Shown here piece after piece: positions 16,577 through 25,550 of a DNA stretch of 64,000 bases (position 1 is its first letter; every line of letters begins with the position of its first letter). This stretch comes from Halolamina litorea (lineage in GTDB: Archaea; Halobacteriota; Halobacteria; Halobacteriales; Haloferacaceae). The position numbers were made by a program, and so were the translations under genes. The stretch spans positions 434,001-498,000 of the forward strand of contig NZ_JANHGR010000002.1 in assembly GCF_026616205.1 (NCBI RefSeq). Reading direction: 5' to 3'. The notes below the pieces were generated by a model. The model did no database searches. It was not told the origin of the DNA and saw only the letters and a list, made by a program, of their open reading frames with translations.

Positions 16577-17830
16577 ATGAAACGAGTCATCCTGATCGCG
16601 TTCCTCGTCGCGCTGGCCGGCATGCCAGCCGCGGCGGCAGTCGCACCGAGCCCCGCCGTGGACACGACGACCAACCCCGCAGTCGCACAGACCACGGCCG
16701 CAGAGCAGTCAGAGACCAACTTCACCCGCCTCTACGTCGACGCGCGTGACAGCTACCTCGAGATCAAGCCCGGGGAGAGCAGTTCCTTCACCGTCACCGT
16801 CGAGAACGGCGAGGAGGAGGCTGTCGACGTGAACCCCCACCTGTTCACGTCGCCGACCGAGCGCAACCCGATCCAGGAGTCCTGGGTCGACATCTCCGGT
16901 CCTGACAGCATCGACGCCGGTGCCGAGGCCGAGTTCGAAGTGAACATCTCCGTCCCCGACGACGCCGAGATCGCTCGATACACGGGTCAGATCGCGTTCA
17001 CGAACCAGACCACCCAACCGGCCGCGGGCATGCCGCCCCGTCCGATCCACGCCGCCTACACCAGCGTGAACGTCTGGAAGGAGCCGACCGTCAAGGTCCT
17101 CTCGGACACCTACATCAACACGCAGGTCGAGGCCGGCGACTCGGTCACCAAGCAGATCGTGATCGAGAACACCGGCGGCGAGGCCGTCCCGCTCAGCCCC
17201 GAGCGTGCCGAGCAGCGGGGCCACTGTTACGGCACCGGCTGCCCCGAGCAGGTCGACCAGTCTTGGATCGACATCGACGCGCCGAGCCAGATCGCACCCG
17301 GTGAGACCGCGACGGTGACCGTCACCATCTCGCCCGACGAGGACGCGGAACGCGGCCGCTACGACACCTCGATCGACCTGGGTCTGCAGGACCCCGCCCG
17401 GCCCGATCAGGGCGGCTACTGGCAGGAGGTCAACCTCAACTTCGTCGTCTGGGAACAGCCCGAGGAGCCGTTCACGACCGAGTTCACGGTCTCCGAGCGG
17501 ACTGACAACGTGACCCTGTCGCTCTCGCCCCAGAGCTACCGCACGGCCGACAACGCCGACGCCGCGAGCTTCGACGTGACGTTCGTCTCGCCCGACGGCG
17601 AGCGCATCGAGGCCGAGCGCGTGCAGGTGACCGACCGCGGCTACGTCAACCTCGGCACGCAGAACGAACCCGGCGTCACGCAGGACGGCGCCTACGCGAC
17701 CGAACACTCGACCAGTCAGTACGTCTACGAACTCGACGCGCCCGACGCGGGCGAGTGGACCGTCGAGATCATGCCCGAGAACACGATCGGGTTCCAGTAC
17801 GAACTAACCCGCAACGAGTCCGACGAGTAA
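16577..17830 (+). CDS. secreted protein with repeated immunoglobulin-like beta domains
   Basis: A 417-residue Sec-type exported protein: MKR then a hydrophobic VILIAFLVALAGMPAAAAV with Ala-x-Ala cleavage near residue 21. Two similar beta-sandwich units follow: EIKPGESSSFTVTVENGEEE ... QESWVDISGPDSIDAGAEAE and EAGDSVTKQIVIENTGGEA ... QSWIDIDAPSQIAPGETA. Both resemble CARDB/COG1470-like extracellular domains, with a third beta domain at the end. There are several N-glycosylation sequons (NFT, NIS, NQT, NVT, NES) and one CYGTGC pair that may form a disulfide. It has no membrane anchor or PGF-CTERM. Role not known. Confidence 0.8.
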   Translation: MKRVILIAFLVALAGMPAAAAVAPSPAVDTTTNPAVAQTTAAEQSETNFTRLYVDARDSYLEIKPGESSSFTVTVENGEEEAVDVNPHLFTSPTERNPIQESWVDISGPDSIDAGAEAEFEVNISVPDDAEIARYTGQIAFTNQTTQPAAGMPPRPIHAAYTSVNVWKEPTVKVLSDTYINTQVEAGDSVTKQIVIENTGGEAVPLSPERAEQRGHCYGTGCPEQVDQSWIDIDAPSQIAPGETATVTVTISPDEDAERGRYDTSIDLGLQDPARPDQGGYWQEVNLNFVVWEQPEEPFTTEFTVSERTDNVTLSLSPQSYRTADNADAASFDVTFVSPDGERIEAERVQVTDRGYVNLGTQNEPGVTQDGAYATEHSTSQYVYELDAPDAGEWTVEIMPENTIGFQYELTRNESDE

Positions 17831-17892
17831 CGGTCGGACCGTTCCGGAGCCAGTCTTCGCCTTTCTTTCGTCGCCGATCAGCGAGCGGCCGC

Positions 17893-18396
17893 TCAGTCGC
17901 TCCGCCGAACGACGACCTGATAGTCGGCCACCGCGCGGGCGTCGGCGCCACTTCCGGGGAACAGCAGTTCGACCGACCACCGCCCACCGGCGCCGATTCT
18001 GGCGGTGTCGGCTTCGGCCTGCCCGAGCAGCGTCCCCTCGTCGTCTCGGAACTCCGCCAGCACGTCGACGTTCGTGACCGCCGCGTCGCTCGTGTTCTCG
18101 ACGACGACGTCGATGCCGACCAGTTCGCTGTCGCTCCCCTCGTTCGACCGCACGAGGGTGTGCTCCGCGACGGTCAGCGCGTCGCCGGGGGCCCGGGCCG
18201 CGGCTGGCGTGGCCGTCGGTGAGGGGGTCGGCGACGGCGACGGACTCGGGGACGCCGTCGGCTCGTCGGTCGCGCTCTCGCTCGGGGCATCGGTGGGTGT
18301 GTCGGTGCCGTCACCACCGAACGCCGAACAGCCGGCGAGCGCGGTCAGCGGGGTCGTCAGGAGAGCGGTGCGTGCGAGGAGGGCACGGCGTCGCAT
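17893..18396 (-). CDS. Tat/lipobox lipoprotein with FxLYD-like domain
   Basis: A 167-residue lipoprotein from ATG 18396 (MRRRALLARTALL), or 176 from ATG 18423. The signal ends in LTALAGCSA, a lipobox with acceptor Cys. It is followed by a Thr/Pro/Ser/Glu linker with SPSPSPTPSPT, a typical cell-wall spacer. The folded part (LVGIDVVVENTSDAAVTNVDVLAEFRDDEG...) is a beta-sandwich like FxLYD domains. It sits 46 bases downstream of the PQQ dehydrogenase gene on the same strand, so may be co-transcribed and exported to the same surface. Function unknown. Confidence 0.78.
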   Translation of the reverse strand: MRRRALLARTALLTTPLTALAGCSAFGGDGTDTPTDAPSESATDEPTASPSPSPSPTPSPTATPAAARAPGDALTVAEHTLVRSNEGSDSELVGIDVVVENTSDAAVTNVDVLAEFRDDEGTLLGQAEADTARIGAGGRWSVELLFPGSGADARAVADYQVVVRRSD

Positions 18397-18442
18397 GTCG
18401 CGGGCTGTGAGCGCCGTACCCATAGCTGCTGTGACTCTTCGT

Positions 18443-20359
18443 TCAGTCCTCCTCCTCGTCGAGTCGCCGTTTCGCCGCGAAGGCGGCGCTGCCGAGTGCG
18501 GTCGCGGCGGCGGCGGCGCCGAAGCCGGGGCCACTCGTGTTCGTCGTCTCCGAGTCAGCGTCGCTGGGCTGGTCTGTGCCGGCTTCAGTCGACGTGTCGG
18601 TGTCGGCCTCGGTCGGTTCGGCAGTCGGTAGTTCCGTTTCGGTCGGCGCCTCGGTTTCGGCCGGGGTCTCCGTCGTCTGCTCGGCGGCGAGCGCGAACAC
18701 CTGAATGCCGTCGGTGCTCGCGATCGCGACGTACTGTTTCCCTTCGACGGGGTCGTCCCACGACACCGGCGCGGCGGTAATCCCCCGGGGCGGGTCGGCC
18801 ACGCTGTGCTCCCAGAGGCGCTCGCCGGACTCGGCGTCGACGGCGACGAGGTTCGCCGTCGGCGAACTCCCGAAGACGACGCCGCCCCCGGTGGCGGTCG
18901 TGCCGCCGGCACGGGACTGGAGTTCGTCCTGTTCGAGCTCCTCGCGCCAGACCTCCTCGCCGCTGGCGGGGTCGATCGCGACCAGGTGCGCCGAGATGTC
19001 CGGGAACTCCTCGTAGTCGACGAGTTCGAGGCCGCCGCCGGTGTTGACCTCCGCGACGGACTCGTCGTACTCGTAGTCGCCGTACCAGTAACGCTTGACC
19101 GTGTCGTTAGCCGCGATGTGGGCCAGCCCGGTCTGGGGGTTGTAGGAGTCCGGCGTCCACTCCGTCGAGCCCCAGTCGGAGGGCCAGACGGTGGCGGCGT
19201 TCTCCTGGCCCTTCGGCAGGATGCCCATGAAGTCGACCTCGCCGCCCTGCTTGGCGTAGGGCCGCGAGCGCTCGATCAGTTGGCCGGTCTCGATATCGAG
19301 GAAGTAGAGGTAGCCGGTCTTGTTGACGGCCTCGACGACGCGCTGTATCTCGCCGTCGACCTCCATCTCCACGACGCGGGTGTTGTAGGTGTCGTAGTCG
19401 TGCCAGTCGTGGGCGACCAACTGGGTCGTCCACTTCTCCTCGCCGGTCGCGGCGTCGAGAGCGATCACGGAGTCCGAGTGCTTGTTCGGCCCCGGCCGGA
19501 CGACGCCGTTCATCATCGGCCCGGGGTTGGCCCCCGGGATGAAGATGGTGCCCGACTCGGGGTCGATCGCCGAGATGTTCCACGGCGCGGCGTCGCCGTA
19601 GCGCCAGGACTCCCCGACCCACTCGTCCTCGGGGATGACCTCGTACTGCCACTCGATCTCGCCGGTCTCGGCGTCGAGTGCGGAGTAGGCGCCCCAGCCG
19701 CCGTAGTAGCCGGTCATCCCCTTGAACACGAGGCCGTCGTACACTTCCGGCGCCTGCGTGCTCGCCATCCGCTCGGGGACGCTCATCTCCTCTTTCTGTT
19801 TGGGGGTGAGCGTCTTCGTCGTCCAGACCTCCTCGCCGGTGTAGCGGTCGATGGCGACGAGGCTGTTGTCGTGGGTGCCGAGGAACACCTTGTCCTGATA
19901 CACCGACACGCCGCGGTTCGCGTGGGCCAGCCCCTTCGTATCGTCGTTGGCGTAGGCGAAGCGCCAGTACTCCTCGCCGGTGCGGGCGTTGACCGCGCGG
20001 ACCTCCTGTGGGTTGGCCTGCGTGTAGTAGAGCACCGGCGGGTCGCCCGGGACGACCAGCGGCTCGGTCTGGTTGCCGGTGTAGTCGTCGATGTTGTACT
20101 CGGGGCTCAGGTCGCCGACGTTGTCGGGGGTGATCCGCGAGGCGGGCGCGAAGCCGATCTGCTCGTGGCCCTTGTTGTGGTGGAGCCAGCCGTTCGGGTT
20201 CGCGATGTCCTCCCGGAGCATCCGGTCGGTCACGTCCTCGCCGGGCACCTCCTGCTGGAACGTCCGGACGTTCTCGTCGGGCAGTTCCTCGGGCGGTACC
20301 TCCTCCTCCTCGTACTCGCGGTCGTCGACCGCGGAGCGGATGATGTCTGTTGGGTGCAT
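18443..20359 (-). CDS. PQQ-dependent dehydrogenase, large beta-propeller subunit with PGF-CTERM-like anchor
   Basis: A 638-residue quinoprotein-type eight-bladed propeller with repeated TGEEVW / ATGEEKW / SGERLWEH tryptophan-docking blades, as in PQQ alcohol/glucose dehydrogenases. It should oxidise an alcohol or sugar at the cell surface. The C-terminus has a Thr/Glu linker and a terminal module from about 611 with PGF, a hydrophobic helix and KRR, which matches PGF-CTERM archaeosortase signals. The N-terminus (MHPTDIIRSAVDDREYEE) has no signal peptide. There is no cysteine in the protein, so the vicinal disulfide over PQQ of classical enzymes is missing, and no heme domain is present. The start is 4 bases from the partner's stop. 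Confidence 0.88.
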   Translation of the reverse strand: MHPTDIIRSAVDDREYEEEEVPPEELPDENVRTFQQEVPGEDVTDRMLREDIANPNGWLHHNKGHEQIGFAPASRITPDNVGDLSPEYNIDDYTGNQTEPLVVPGDPPVLYYTQANPQEVRAVNARTGEEYWRFAYANDDTKGLAHANRGVSVYQDKVFLGTHDNSLVAIDRYTGEEVWTTKTLTPKQKEEMSVPERMASTQAPEVYDGLVFKGMTGYYGGWGAYSALDAETGEIEWQYEVIPEDEWVGESWRYGDAAPWNISAIDPESGTIFIPGANPGPMMNGVVRPGPNKHSDSVIALDAATGEEKWTTQLVAHDWHDYDTYNTRVVEMEVDGEIQRVVEAVNKTGYLYFLDIETGQLIERSRPYAKQGGEVDFMGILPKGQENAATVWPSDWGSTEWTPDSYNPQTGLAHIAANDTVKRYWYGDYEYDESVAEVNTGGGLELVDYEEFPDISAHLVAIDPASGEEVWREELEQDELQSRAGGTTATGGGVVFGSSPTANLVAVDAESGERLWEHSVADPPRGITAAPVSWDDPVEGKQYVAIASTDGIQVFALAAEQTTETPAETEAPTETELPTAEPTEADTDTSTEAGTDQPSDADSETTNTSGPGFGAAAAATALGSAAFAAKRRLDEEED

Positions 20360-20363
20360 CGTC

Positions 20364-21302
20364 TCAGTTCCCGTGGCTGGCTCGTCGCAGGTCGGTTCGT
20401 CGCTCGGCGCGCATCTCCTCGGAGATCCAGTAGGCGTCCTGCGGGAGCAGGCCCTGTGCGATGGCCTGGACCGCGAAGCCGGTCGAGAGCAGCGCCGTCA
20501 GGTCGCTCCCGCTCACGTCGGCGCCGCCGCCGAGGGCCTTGGCCCCCTCGGCCATCAGTTGGAAGCCGGCGGCCATCGACTGCCCGTGCCACGTCGCGTC
20601 GGCGACGATCTCGTCGGTCAGCAGTACCTTGTGGGTGAACAGGTGGTGATCGAGGTCCTTCAGCCAGAGCAGCGCCCCGCCGGCGGCGCCGCGGGTCATC
20701 GTCGGGATGTACTCGCCGAACTCGATCTCGGCCCGCGGGATCTCGTCGGTCGCGATCCAGTGGTGTTCGCTGAGTTCCTCGGCGTTGGCGACGACCTCGC
20801 TCAGCAGGTCGACGCCGGCGCCGTCGTCGAGGCCCATCCCCGACAGCGGCTCGGCCAGCGCCGCGGAACCGGCGAAGGCGCCGACGGCCGACTGCAGGAA
20901 CGCGGGGTCGAACCCGGGCAGGTGTTCCGTGGTGCTCTCGAAGAAGCCGACCTCGACGAGGTGGTCGTAGATCGGCCGGCCCGCCTCCTCGACGGCGGCG
21001 AACTCGTAGCGCGGCTCGCCCGTCGGCAGCCCGCGTTCGGGCACCGCCGTGAGCTCACTCGCCGCCTCGGCGACTGCGGGCTGCTGGCTCGCGATCAGGT
21101 CGGCATCGATCGAGCCAGTGAGGTCGGCCCTGATCGACTCGCCCACTGCGGCGAGGTCGCTCGCCGCGTTCGCGCTCATCGCGTCCCGGACCGCTCCGAG
21201 ACCTGTCCCGCCGGCCGCGACGGCGCCGCCGACGCCGAGGGCCTTGAGGAACTCCCGGCGGTCGTCGTCGTCGACGTACCGTGCATTGCTGTGTGTTACC
21301 AT
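20364..21302 (-). CDS. Tat-signal partner subunit of the PQQ dehydrogenase
   Basis: A 312-residue protein with a twin-arginine leader: RREFLKALGVGGAVAAGGTGLG at residues 15 on, with an N-terminal acidic stretch. The mature part is alpha-helical, with many acidic residues and hydrophobic helices (AAGFQLMAEGAKALGGG), and shows no cofactor motif I know. It lies directly upstream of the PQQ propeller with a 4-base gap, so the two are one operon. The partner has no leader of its own, which suggests that this protein carries it through the Tat pore. I do not recognise the family; haloarchaeal homologues are probably annotated only as Tat-signal proteins. Confidence 0.72.
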   Translation of the reverse strand: MVTHSNARYVDDDDRREFLKALGVGGAVAAGGTGLGAVRDAMSANAASDLAAVGESIRADLTGSIDADLIASQQPAVAEAASELTAVPERGLPTGEPRYEFAAVEEAGRPIYDHLVEVGFFESTTEHLPGFDPAFLQSAVGAFAGSAALAEPLSGMGLDDGAGVDLLSEVVANAEELSEHHWIATDEIPRAEIEFGEYIPTMTRGAAGGALLWLKDLDHHLFTHKVLLTDEIVADATWHGQSMAAGFQLMAEGAKALGGGADVSGSDLTALLSTGFAVQAIAQGLLPQDAYWISEEMRAERRTDLRRASHGN

Positions 21303-21330
21303 CGTCCCGTGCTACTTCGGTAGCGCTCTT

Positions 21331-21338
21331 GAAAAAAC
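21331..21338 (-). promoter_or_regulatory. TATA-like box for the PQQ dehydrogenase operon
   Basis: GTTTTTTC on the minus strand, centred about 33 bases before the start codon at 21302; the run of Ts may also help terminate the upstream CPBP transcript. Confidence 0.4.
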
Positions 21339-21397
21339 TACGGCAGAACAGACAGAGACTAAAACAGTACGTCTGAGTGTTTATTCACAACCAACAG

Positions 21398-22294
21398 TTA
21401 GCGCTCCCGCAGTAGCCACACCGCGAGCACCAGCCACGGGAGCGCCGCCAGCAGGCCGACCGGCGTCGGGCCGAGGAGGGTGTTCGGCTGGCCGGCGACG
21501 AACAGGGTGGCCACCCCGGCGATGGCGTTGATCGCGCCGTGGCCGATGCTGGCGGGCCAGACGCTCCCCTCGCGCTCGGTCAGCGCGGCGAGGAACGCCC
21601 CGGCGCCGACCGTGAAGCCGAGGAAGGCGAGCATCCCGGTCCACGGGAAGCCGGTGTAGCCGAAGCCGTAGTTGTAGCCCATGGCGATTATCGGCCAGTG
21701 CCAGACCCCCCAGATCACGCCGGAGAGGACGATCGCACGGCGGCGACCCAGCGGGTAGAGCTTCGGCAGCAGGTACGTCCGCCAGCCGAACTCCTCGCCG
21801 AACGCGAACAGCGCGTTGATCAGCGGCGCGATCGTGAGCGCCGACACGATCTGCACGACCGCGAGCAGCATCGGGTCCATCGGCGTCACGCCGGCGACGC
21901 CCTCGCGGAACGCCGCCATCGTCGGGTCGAACTGGTCGGGGAAGGCCGCGAAGTAGAGCGCGGCGCCGACGACCGTCAGGCCGGCCGGGGCGAACCACGC
22001 CGCCACGTACGTCCACATCGTCCCCTCGAACTCCGGCCTGATTCGGAGGGTCGCCCGTCCCTCGCCGGTCAGCAGCCGCGCGGCGACGTTGCCGACCGCG
22101 GGGCCGAACATGTACGTCGTGGGGAGCAGCACCGTCGCGAGGGTGAACCCCTGAGCGATCTCGGGGCTGTCGGTCAGCCCGCCCGTGAGCCAGATGGCCA
22201 GCGCGGTCGCCCACGAGACGCCGAACGTGACGAGGAGGAAGACGCCGATCCGTCGGCGTTCGAGCGTCTCGGGGACGGGGAACCGTTCGGTCAT
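21398..22294 (-). CDS. CPBP (Rce1/Abi) family intramembrane metalloprotease
   Basis: A 298-residue membrane protein with about eight helices. The CPBP catalytic motifs are present: EEFGWRTYLLPKLYPL (EExxxR), SGVIWGVWHWPII (second motif with His), and SIGHGAINAIAG (third His). It belongs to the family of prenyl-protein CAAX proteases and bacteriocin-immunity proteins. Haloarchaeal substrates are unknown; some family members are proposed to process membrane proteins. A TATA-like CGTTTTTG lies 29 bases upstream. The gene is monocistronic. Confidence 0.9.
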   Translation of the reverse strand: MTERFPVPETLERRRIGVFLLVTFGVSWATALAIWLTGGLTDSPEIAQGFTLATVLLPTTYMFGPAVGNVAARLLTGEGRATLRIRPEFEGTMWTYVAAWFAPAGLTVVGAALYFAAFPDQFDPTMAAFREGVAGVTPMDPMLLAVVQIVSALTIAPLINALFAFGEEFGWRTYLLPKLYPLGRRRAIVLSGVIWGVWHWPIIAMGYNYGFGYTGFPWTGMLAFLGFTVGAGAFLAALTEREGSVWPASIGHGAINAIAGVATLFVAGQPNTLLGPTPVGLLAALPWLVLAVWLLRER

Positions 22295-22319
22295 GCTGCC
22301 TACCTGGTAGCGCCGCCGG

Positions 22320-22327
22320 CAAAAACG
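22320..22327 (-). promoter_or_regulatory. TATA-like box for the CPBP protease gene
   Basis: CGTTTTTG on the minus strand, centred about 29 bases before the start codon at 22294. Confidence 0.42.
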
Positions 22328-22351
22328 TTCGCTAGCTGAGAGGCCGCGCCG

Positions 22352-23266
22352 TTACTCGATCTTCGCGTACTGGTCGCGGAGCTTCTCGGCGGCCTCGTCC
22401 ATCAGGCCCGCCTCGTAGGCCGAGAGTTCCCACTCGACGACCTCCTCGACGCCGTCGGCGCCGAGTTTGACGGGGACGCCGAAGGCGGTGTCCTCGTGGC
22501 CGAACTCGCCGTCGAGGACGACGCTGCCGGGGAGCACCTCGCCGGTGTCGCGGATGACCGCCTCGGCCATGTGGGCGACGCCGGTCGCGGGCCCCCACTC
22601 GGTGGCACCCTTGCGTTCGATCACGTCCATCGCCGACTGCTGGAGGTCGCCGAGGATCTCCTCGCGTTCGTCGTCGGTGAAATCGGGGTCGCGGCCGTCG
22701 ACGCGGACCTTCGAGAACACCGGCACCTGTGCGTCGCCGTGCTCGCCGAGGATGGTCGCTTCGACGTTACCGACCTGCGTGTCGAAGCGTTCGGAGAGTA
22801 CGTAGCGGAAGCGCGCGGAGTCGAGTCGGCCCCCGAAGCCGATCACCTTGTTCCGGTCGCGGTCACCCGCCTCGTAGAGGTGGCGGTTGAGCAGGTCCAC
22901 GGGGTTGGAGGTGGTGATGGAGACGAAGTCGTCGTTGTGTTCGGCCAGCGAGGCGCCGATGTCCGCCATGATCGGCGCGTTGTCCTCCGCGAGGTCGATC
23001 CGGGTCTGTCCGGGCTTGCGGGGGATGCCGGCGGTGATGATCACCACGTCCGAGCCGGCGGTGTCCGCGTAGGTGCCCTGCCGGACGGTCGTGTTCGAGT
23101 CGTAGGCGACGCCGTGGTTCGCGTCGGCAGCCTGCCCGACGGTCACGTCCTCCTGTTCGGGGATGTCGACGTACACCAGTTCGTCCACGATATCCCGAAG
23201 CGCGAGGTTGTAGCCCGCCGCGGCGCCGACGGTCCCGGCCGCACCGACTACGCTGACTTTCGTCAT
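22352..23266 (-). CDS. mdh: malate dehydrogenase
   Basis: NAD-dependent malate dehydrogenase of the TCA cycle, 304 residues, of the halophilic LDH-like tetrameric type. The nucleotide loop is GAAGTVG (8-14). Substrate selection is set by Arg83 in [13 protein letters not shown], which distinguishes malate from lactate dehydrogenase, with Arg89, Asp149/Arg152 (LDSARFR) and catalytic His176 (GEHGDAQVP). The sequence is highly acidic. A TATA element 28-30 bases upstream points to a near-leaderless transcript. Confidence 0.97.
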   Translation of the reverse strand: MTKVSVVGAAGTVGAAAGYNLALRDIVDELVYVDIPEQEDVTVGQAADANHGVAYDSNTTVRQGTYADTAGSDVVIITAGIPRKPGQTRIDLAEDNAPIMADIGASLAEHNDDFVSITTSNPVDLLNRHLYEAGDRDRNKVIGFGGRLDSARFRYVLSERFDTQVGNVEATILGEHGDAQVPVFSKVRVDGRDPDFTDDEREEILGDLQQSAMDVIERKGATEWGPATGVAHMAEAVIRDTGEVLPGSVVLDGEFGHEDTAFGVPVKLGADGVEEVVEWELSAYEAGLMDEAAEKLRDQYAKIE

Positions 23267-23611
23267 GACGCCTGCGGCTTCGGCCAGTCGGCGATTAAAC
23301 CCACCGGTGGCGGCGTCGGACGGCCGGCCGGGAGCCGCCTCCGGCCCCGGAACGCCGGCGTACTGGACGGCCGTTCCGGACGGTGTCGGCTCGTTCGTCG
23401 CCGCGGACCCGCGCTTGGTGTGCCATCCCGTACCTGTCGCCGTCGTGGAACGAACAAGCTAACTGTACACCCGCATGATCGATTGGCACAAATATTCCCG
23501 ACGACCCACAGGGGCCGTCCCTCGGCCGGGACGCTCCCGCACCCGGATCGCCGCCACGCCGCCGTCCGACCGAGCGCGGCCGTGTGAACCGACTGACGAA
23601 CACGGATACCC
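23267..23611. other. divergent intergenic region between mdh and the glutamate dehydrogenase gene
   Basis: This 345-base gap holds no credible gene. On the minus strand TTTAAT at 23294-23299 is the mdh box. On the plus strand CAAATATTCC at about 23488-23497 could serve gdh with a leader of about 95 bases. I see no clear operator. Confidence 0.5.
23294..23299 (-). promoter_or_regulatory. TATA box for mdh
   Basis: TTTAAT on the minus strand, about 28-30 bases before the mdh ATG. Confidence 0.5.
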
Positions 23612-24913
23612 ATGAGCTCTACAACGGAACCCACCGAGACGACGACCGAGGAAGAATCGACGAACGCGGAACACGAGTCCGCACTCGAGACCGCAAAGCG
23701 CCAGCTCCACAGCGCGGCCGCCCACATCGACATCGACCCGAACGTCGTCGAGCGGCTCGAACACCCCAAGAAGGTCCACGAGGTGACGGTGCCCATCGAG
23801 CGCGACGACGGCTCCGTCGACGTGTTCACGGGCTACCGCGCCCAGCACGACAGCGTCCGCGGCCCGCACAAGGGCGGCCTACGCTACCACCCGGAAGTCA
23901 CCCGCGACGAGTGTGTCGGGCTCGGGATGTGGATGACGTGGAAGTGCGCCGTGATGGACCTGCCTTTCGGTGGCGCCAAGGGCGGCATCGCCGTCAACCC
24001 CAAGGAACTCAGCGAGGCCGAGAGCGAGCGCCTGACCCGTCGGTTTGCCGAGGAACTCCGTGACGCCATCGGGCCGAACAAGGACATCCCCGCCCCCGAC
24101 ATGGGCACCAGCCCGCAGACGATGGCGTGGCTGATGGACGCCTACTCGATGCAGGAGGGTGAGACGACTCCCGGCGTCGTCACCGGGAAGCCGCCGGTCG
24201 TCGGCGGCAGCAAGGGCCGCGACGAGGCGCCCGGCCGGAGCGTCGCCATCATCACCCGCGAGGCCGCCGAGTACTACGACATGCCCCTCTCGGACACGTC
24301 CGTCGCGATTCAGGGCTACGGCAGCGTCGGCGCCAACGCGGCGCGCCTGCTCGACGAATGGGGCGCCAACGTCGTCGCCGTCAGCGACGTGAACGGCGGC
24401 ATCCACGACCCGAACGGGCTGGACACGTCCTCGATCCCCAGCCACCGCGAGGAGCCCGAGGCCGTCCTGAAACACCCGGCGCCCGAGCAGGTCACCAACG
24501 AGGAACTGCTCGAACTCGACGTGGACGTGCTCGTCCCCGCCGCCATCGGGAACGTCATCACCGCCGAGAACGCCGACGCCGTGCGAGCCGATGTGGTCGT
24601 CGAGGGTGCCAACGGGCCGACGACCAGCACCGCCGGCGAGATGCTCGAGGAGCGCGGCATCCCCGTCGTCCCGGACATCCTCGCCAACGCCGGCGGCGTC
24701 ACCGTGAGCTACTTCGAGTGGCTGCAGGACATCAACCGCCGCGCGTGGTCGCTCGAACGGGTCAACCGGGAACTCGAGTCCGAGATGGTCTCGGCGTGGG
24801 AGACGGTCCGCGACCGCCGCGAGGAGTACGACGTGTCGTGGCGCGACGCCGCGTACATCGTCGCGCTCGAACGGATCGCCGAGGCCCACGAGACCCGCGG
24901 CCTCTGGCCCTGA
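23612..24913 (+). CDS. gdhA: glutamate dehydrogenase (Glu/Leu/Phe/Val family)
   Basis: Interconverts glutamate and 2-oxoglutarate plus ammonia. The 433-residue protein carries the conserved active-site lysines Lys87 ([11 protein letters not shown]), Lys111 ([10 protein letters not shown]) and catalytic Lys123 (PFGGAKGGI). The NAD(P) loop is GYGSVG after VAIQ. A 40-residue acidic Thr/Glu-rich head precedes the family core, as in halophilic GDHs. Haloarchaea often have several paralogues, so the exact coenzyme preference is not certain. The start MSSTTEPTE has no strong SD. Confidence 0.94.
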   Translation: MSSTTEPTETTTEEESTNAEHESALETAKRQLHSAAAHIDIDPNVVERLEHPKKVHEVTVPIERDDGSVDVFTGYRAQHDSVRGPHKGGLRYHPEVTRDECVGLGMWMTWKCAVMDLPFGGAKGGIAVNPKELSEAESERLTRRFAEELRDAIGPNKDIPAPDMGTSPQTMAWLMDAYSMQEGETTPGVVTGKPPVVGGSKGRDEAPGRSVAIITREAAEYYDMPLSDTSVAIQGYGSVGANAARLLDEWGANVVAVSDVNGGIHDPNGLDTSSIPSHREEPEAVLKHPAPEQVTNEELLELDVDVLVPAAIGNVITAENADAVRADVVVEGANGPTTSTAGEMLEERGIPVVPDILANAGGVTVSYFEWLQDINRRAWSLERVNRELESEMVSAWETVRDRREEYDVSWRDAAYIVALERIAEAHETRGLWP

Positions 24914-25001
24914 CCCGGCACCACCGCTGACGCCGTCGCCGGCCGCCGGCACGGCCATCGGCGACCGACCCACCTAACCCGCCGCCGTCCAAGCCCCCGG
25001 T

Positions 25002-25550
25002 ATGGATCAGCTGTTCGCCCCGTGGCGGATCGACTGGGTCGAGCGCGACCCCGACGAGGACACCATCGACGGCTGCCCGTTCTGTGTGTTGCCCGAACGC
25101 GACGACGACCGGGAGAGCCGAATCGTCGCCCGCAGCGAGCACTCGTTCGTGATCCTCAACAACGCCCCCTACGCGCCGGGCCACGTCATGGTCATTCCCC
25201 TCCAGCACACCGGCGAGTGGGCCGACCTCGGCGACGCCGAACTGCTCGACCACGCGAAGCTCAAAACCGCGACTATCGACGCCCTCGGCGACGCCTTCGA
25301 CCCCCACGGGATCAACGCCGGCGAGAACCTCGGCGGCGACGCCGCCGGCGGGTCGATCGACGACCACCTCCACACCCACCTGATCCCGCGCTGGAACGGC
25401 GACACGAACTTCATGCCGATCGTTTCGGACACGAAGGTGATCGTCGAGGGGCTGGAGGCCAGCTACGAGAAGCTCCACGAGTCGTTCGCGGGACTGGCGG
25501 CGGCGGAAAACGGTGAAAACGGCGACGCGGTTCGGCTGCGATTCGACTAG
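25002..25550 (+). CDS. HIT family nucleotide hydrolase or transferase
   Basis: A 182-residue histidine-triad protein, likely acting on diadenosine polyphosphates or nucleotide phosphates. The triad is HLHTHLIPR with His122, His124 and His126. CPFC at 25-28 with nearby His makes the zinc site of the archaeal/Fhit-like branch, and NNAPYAPGHVMVIPLQH is the conserved strand-loop. The C-terminus is an acidic extension. The stop overlaps by 4 bases with the end of the convergent transporter gene. A leaderless promoter-like CCTAACC lies about 26 bases upstream. Confidence 0.9.
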   Translation: MDQLFAPWRIDWVERDPDEDTIDGCPFCVLPERDDDRESRIVARSEHSFVILNNAPYAPGHVMVIPLQHTGEWADLGDAELLDHAKLKTATIDALGDAFDPHGINAGENLGGDAAGGSIDDHLHTHLIPRWNGDTNFMPIVSDTKVIVEGLEASYEKLHESFAGLAAAENGENGDAVRLRFD

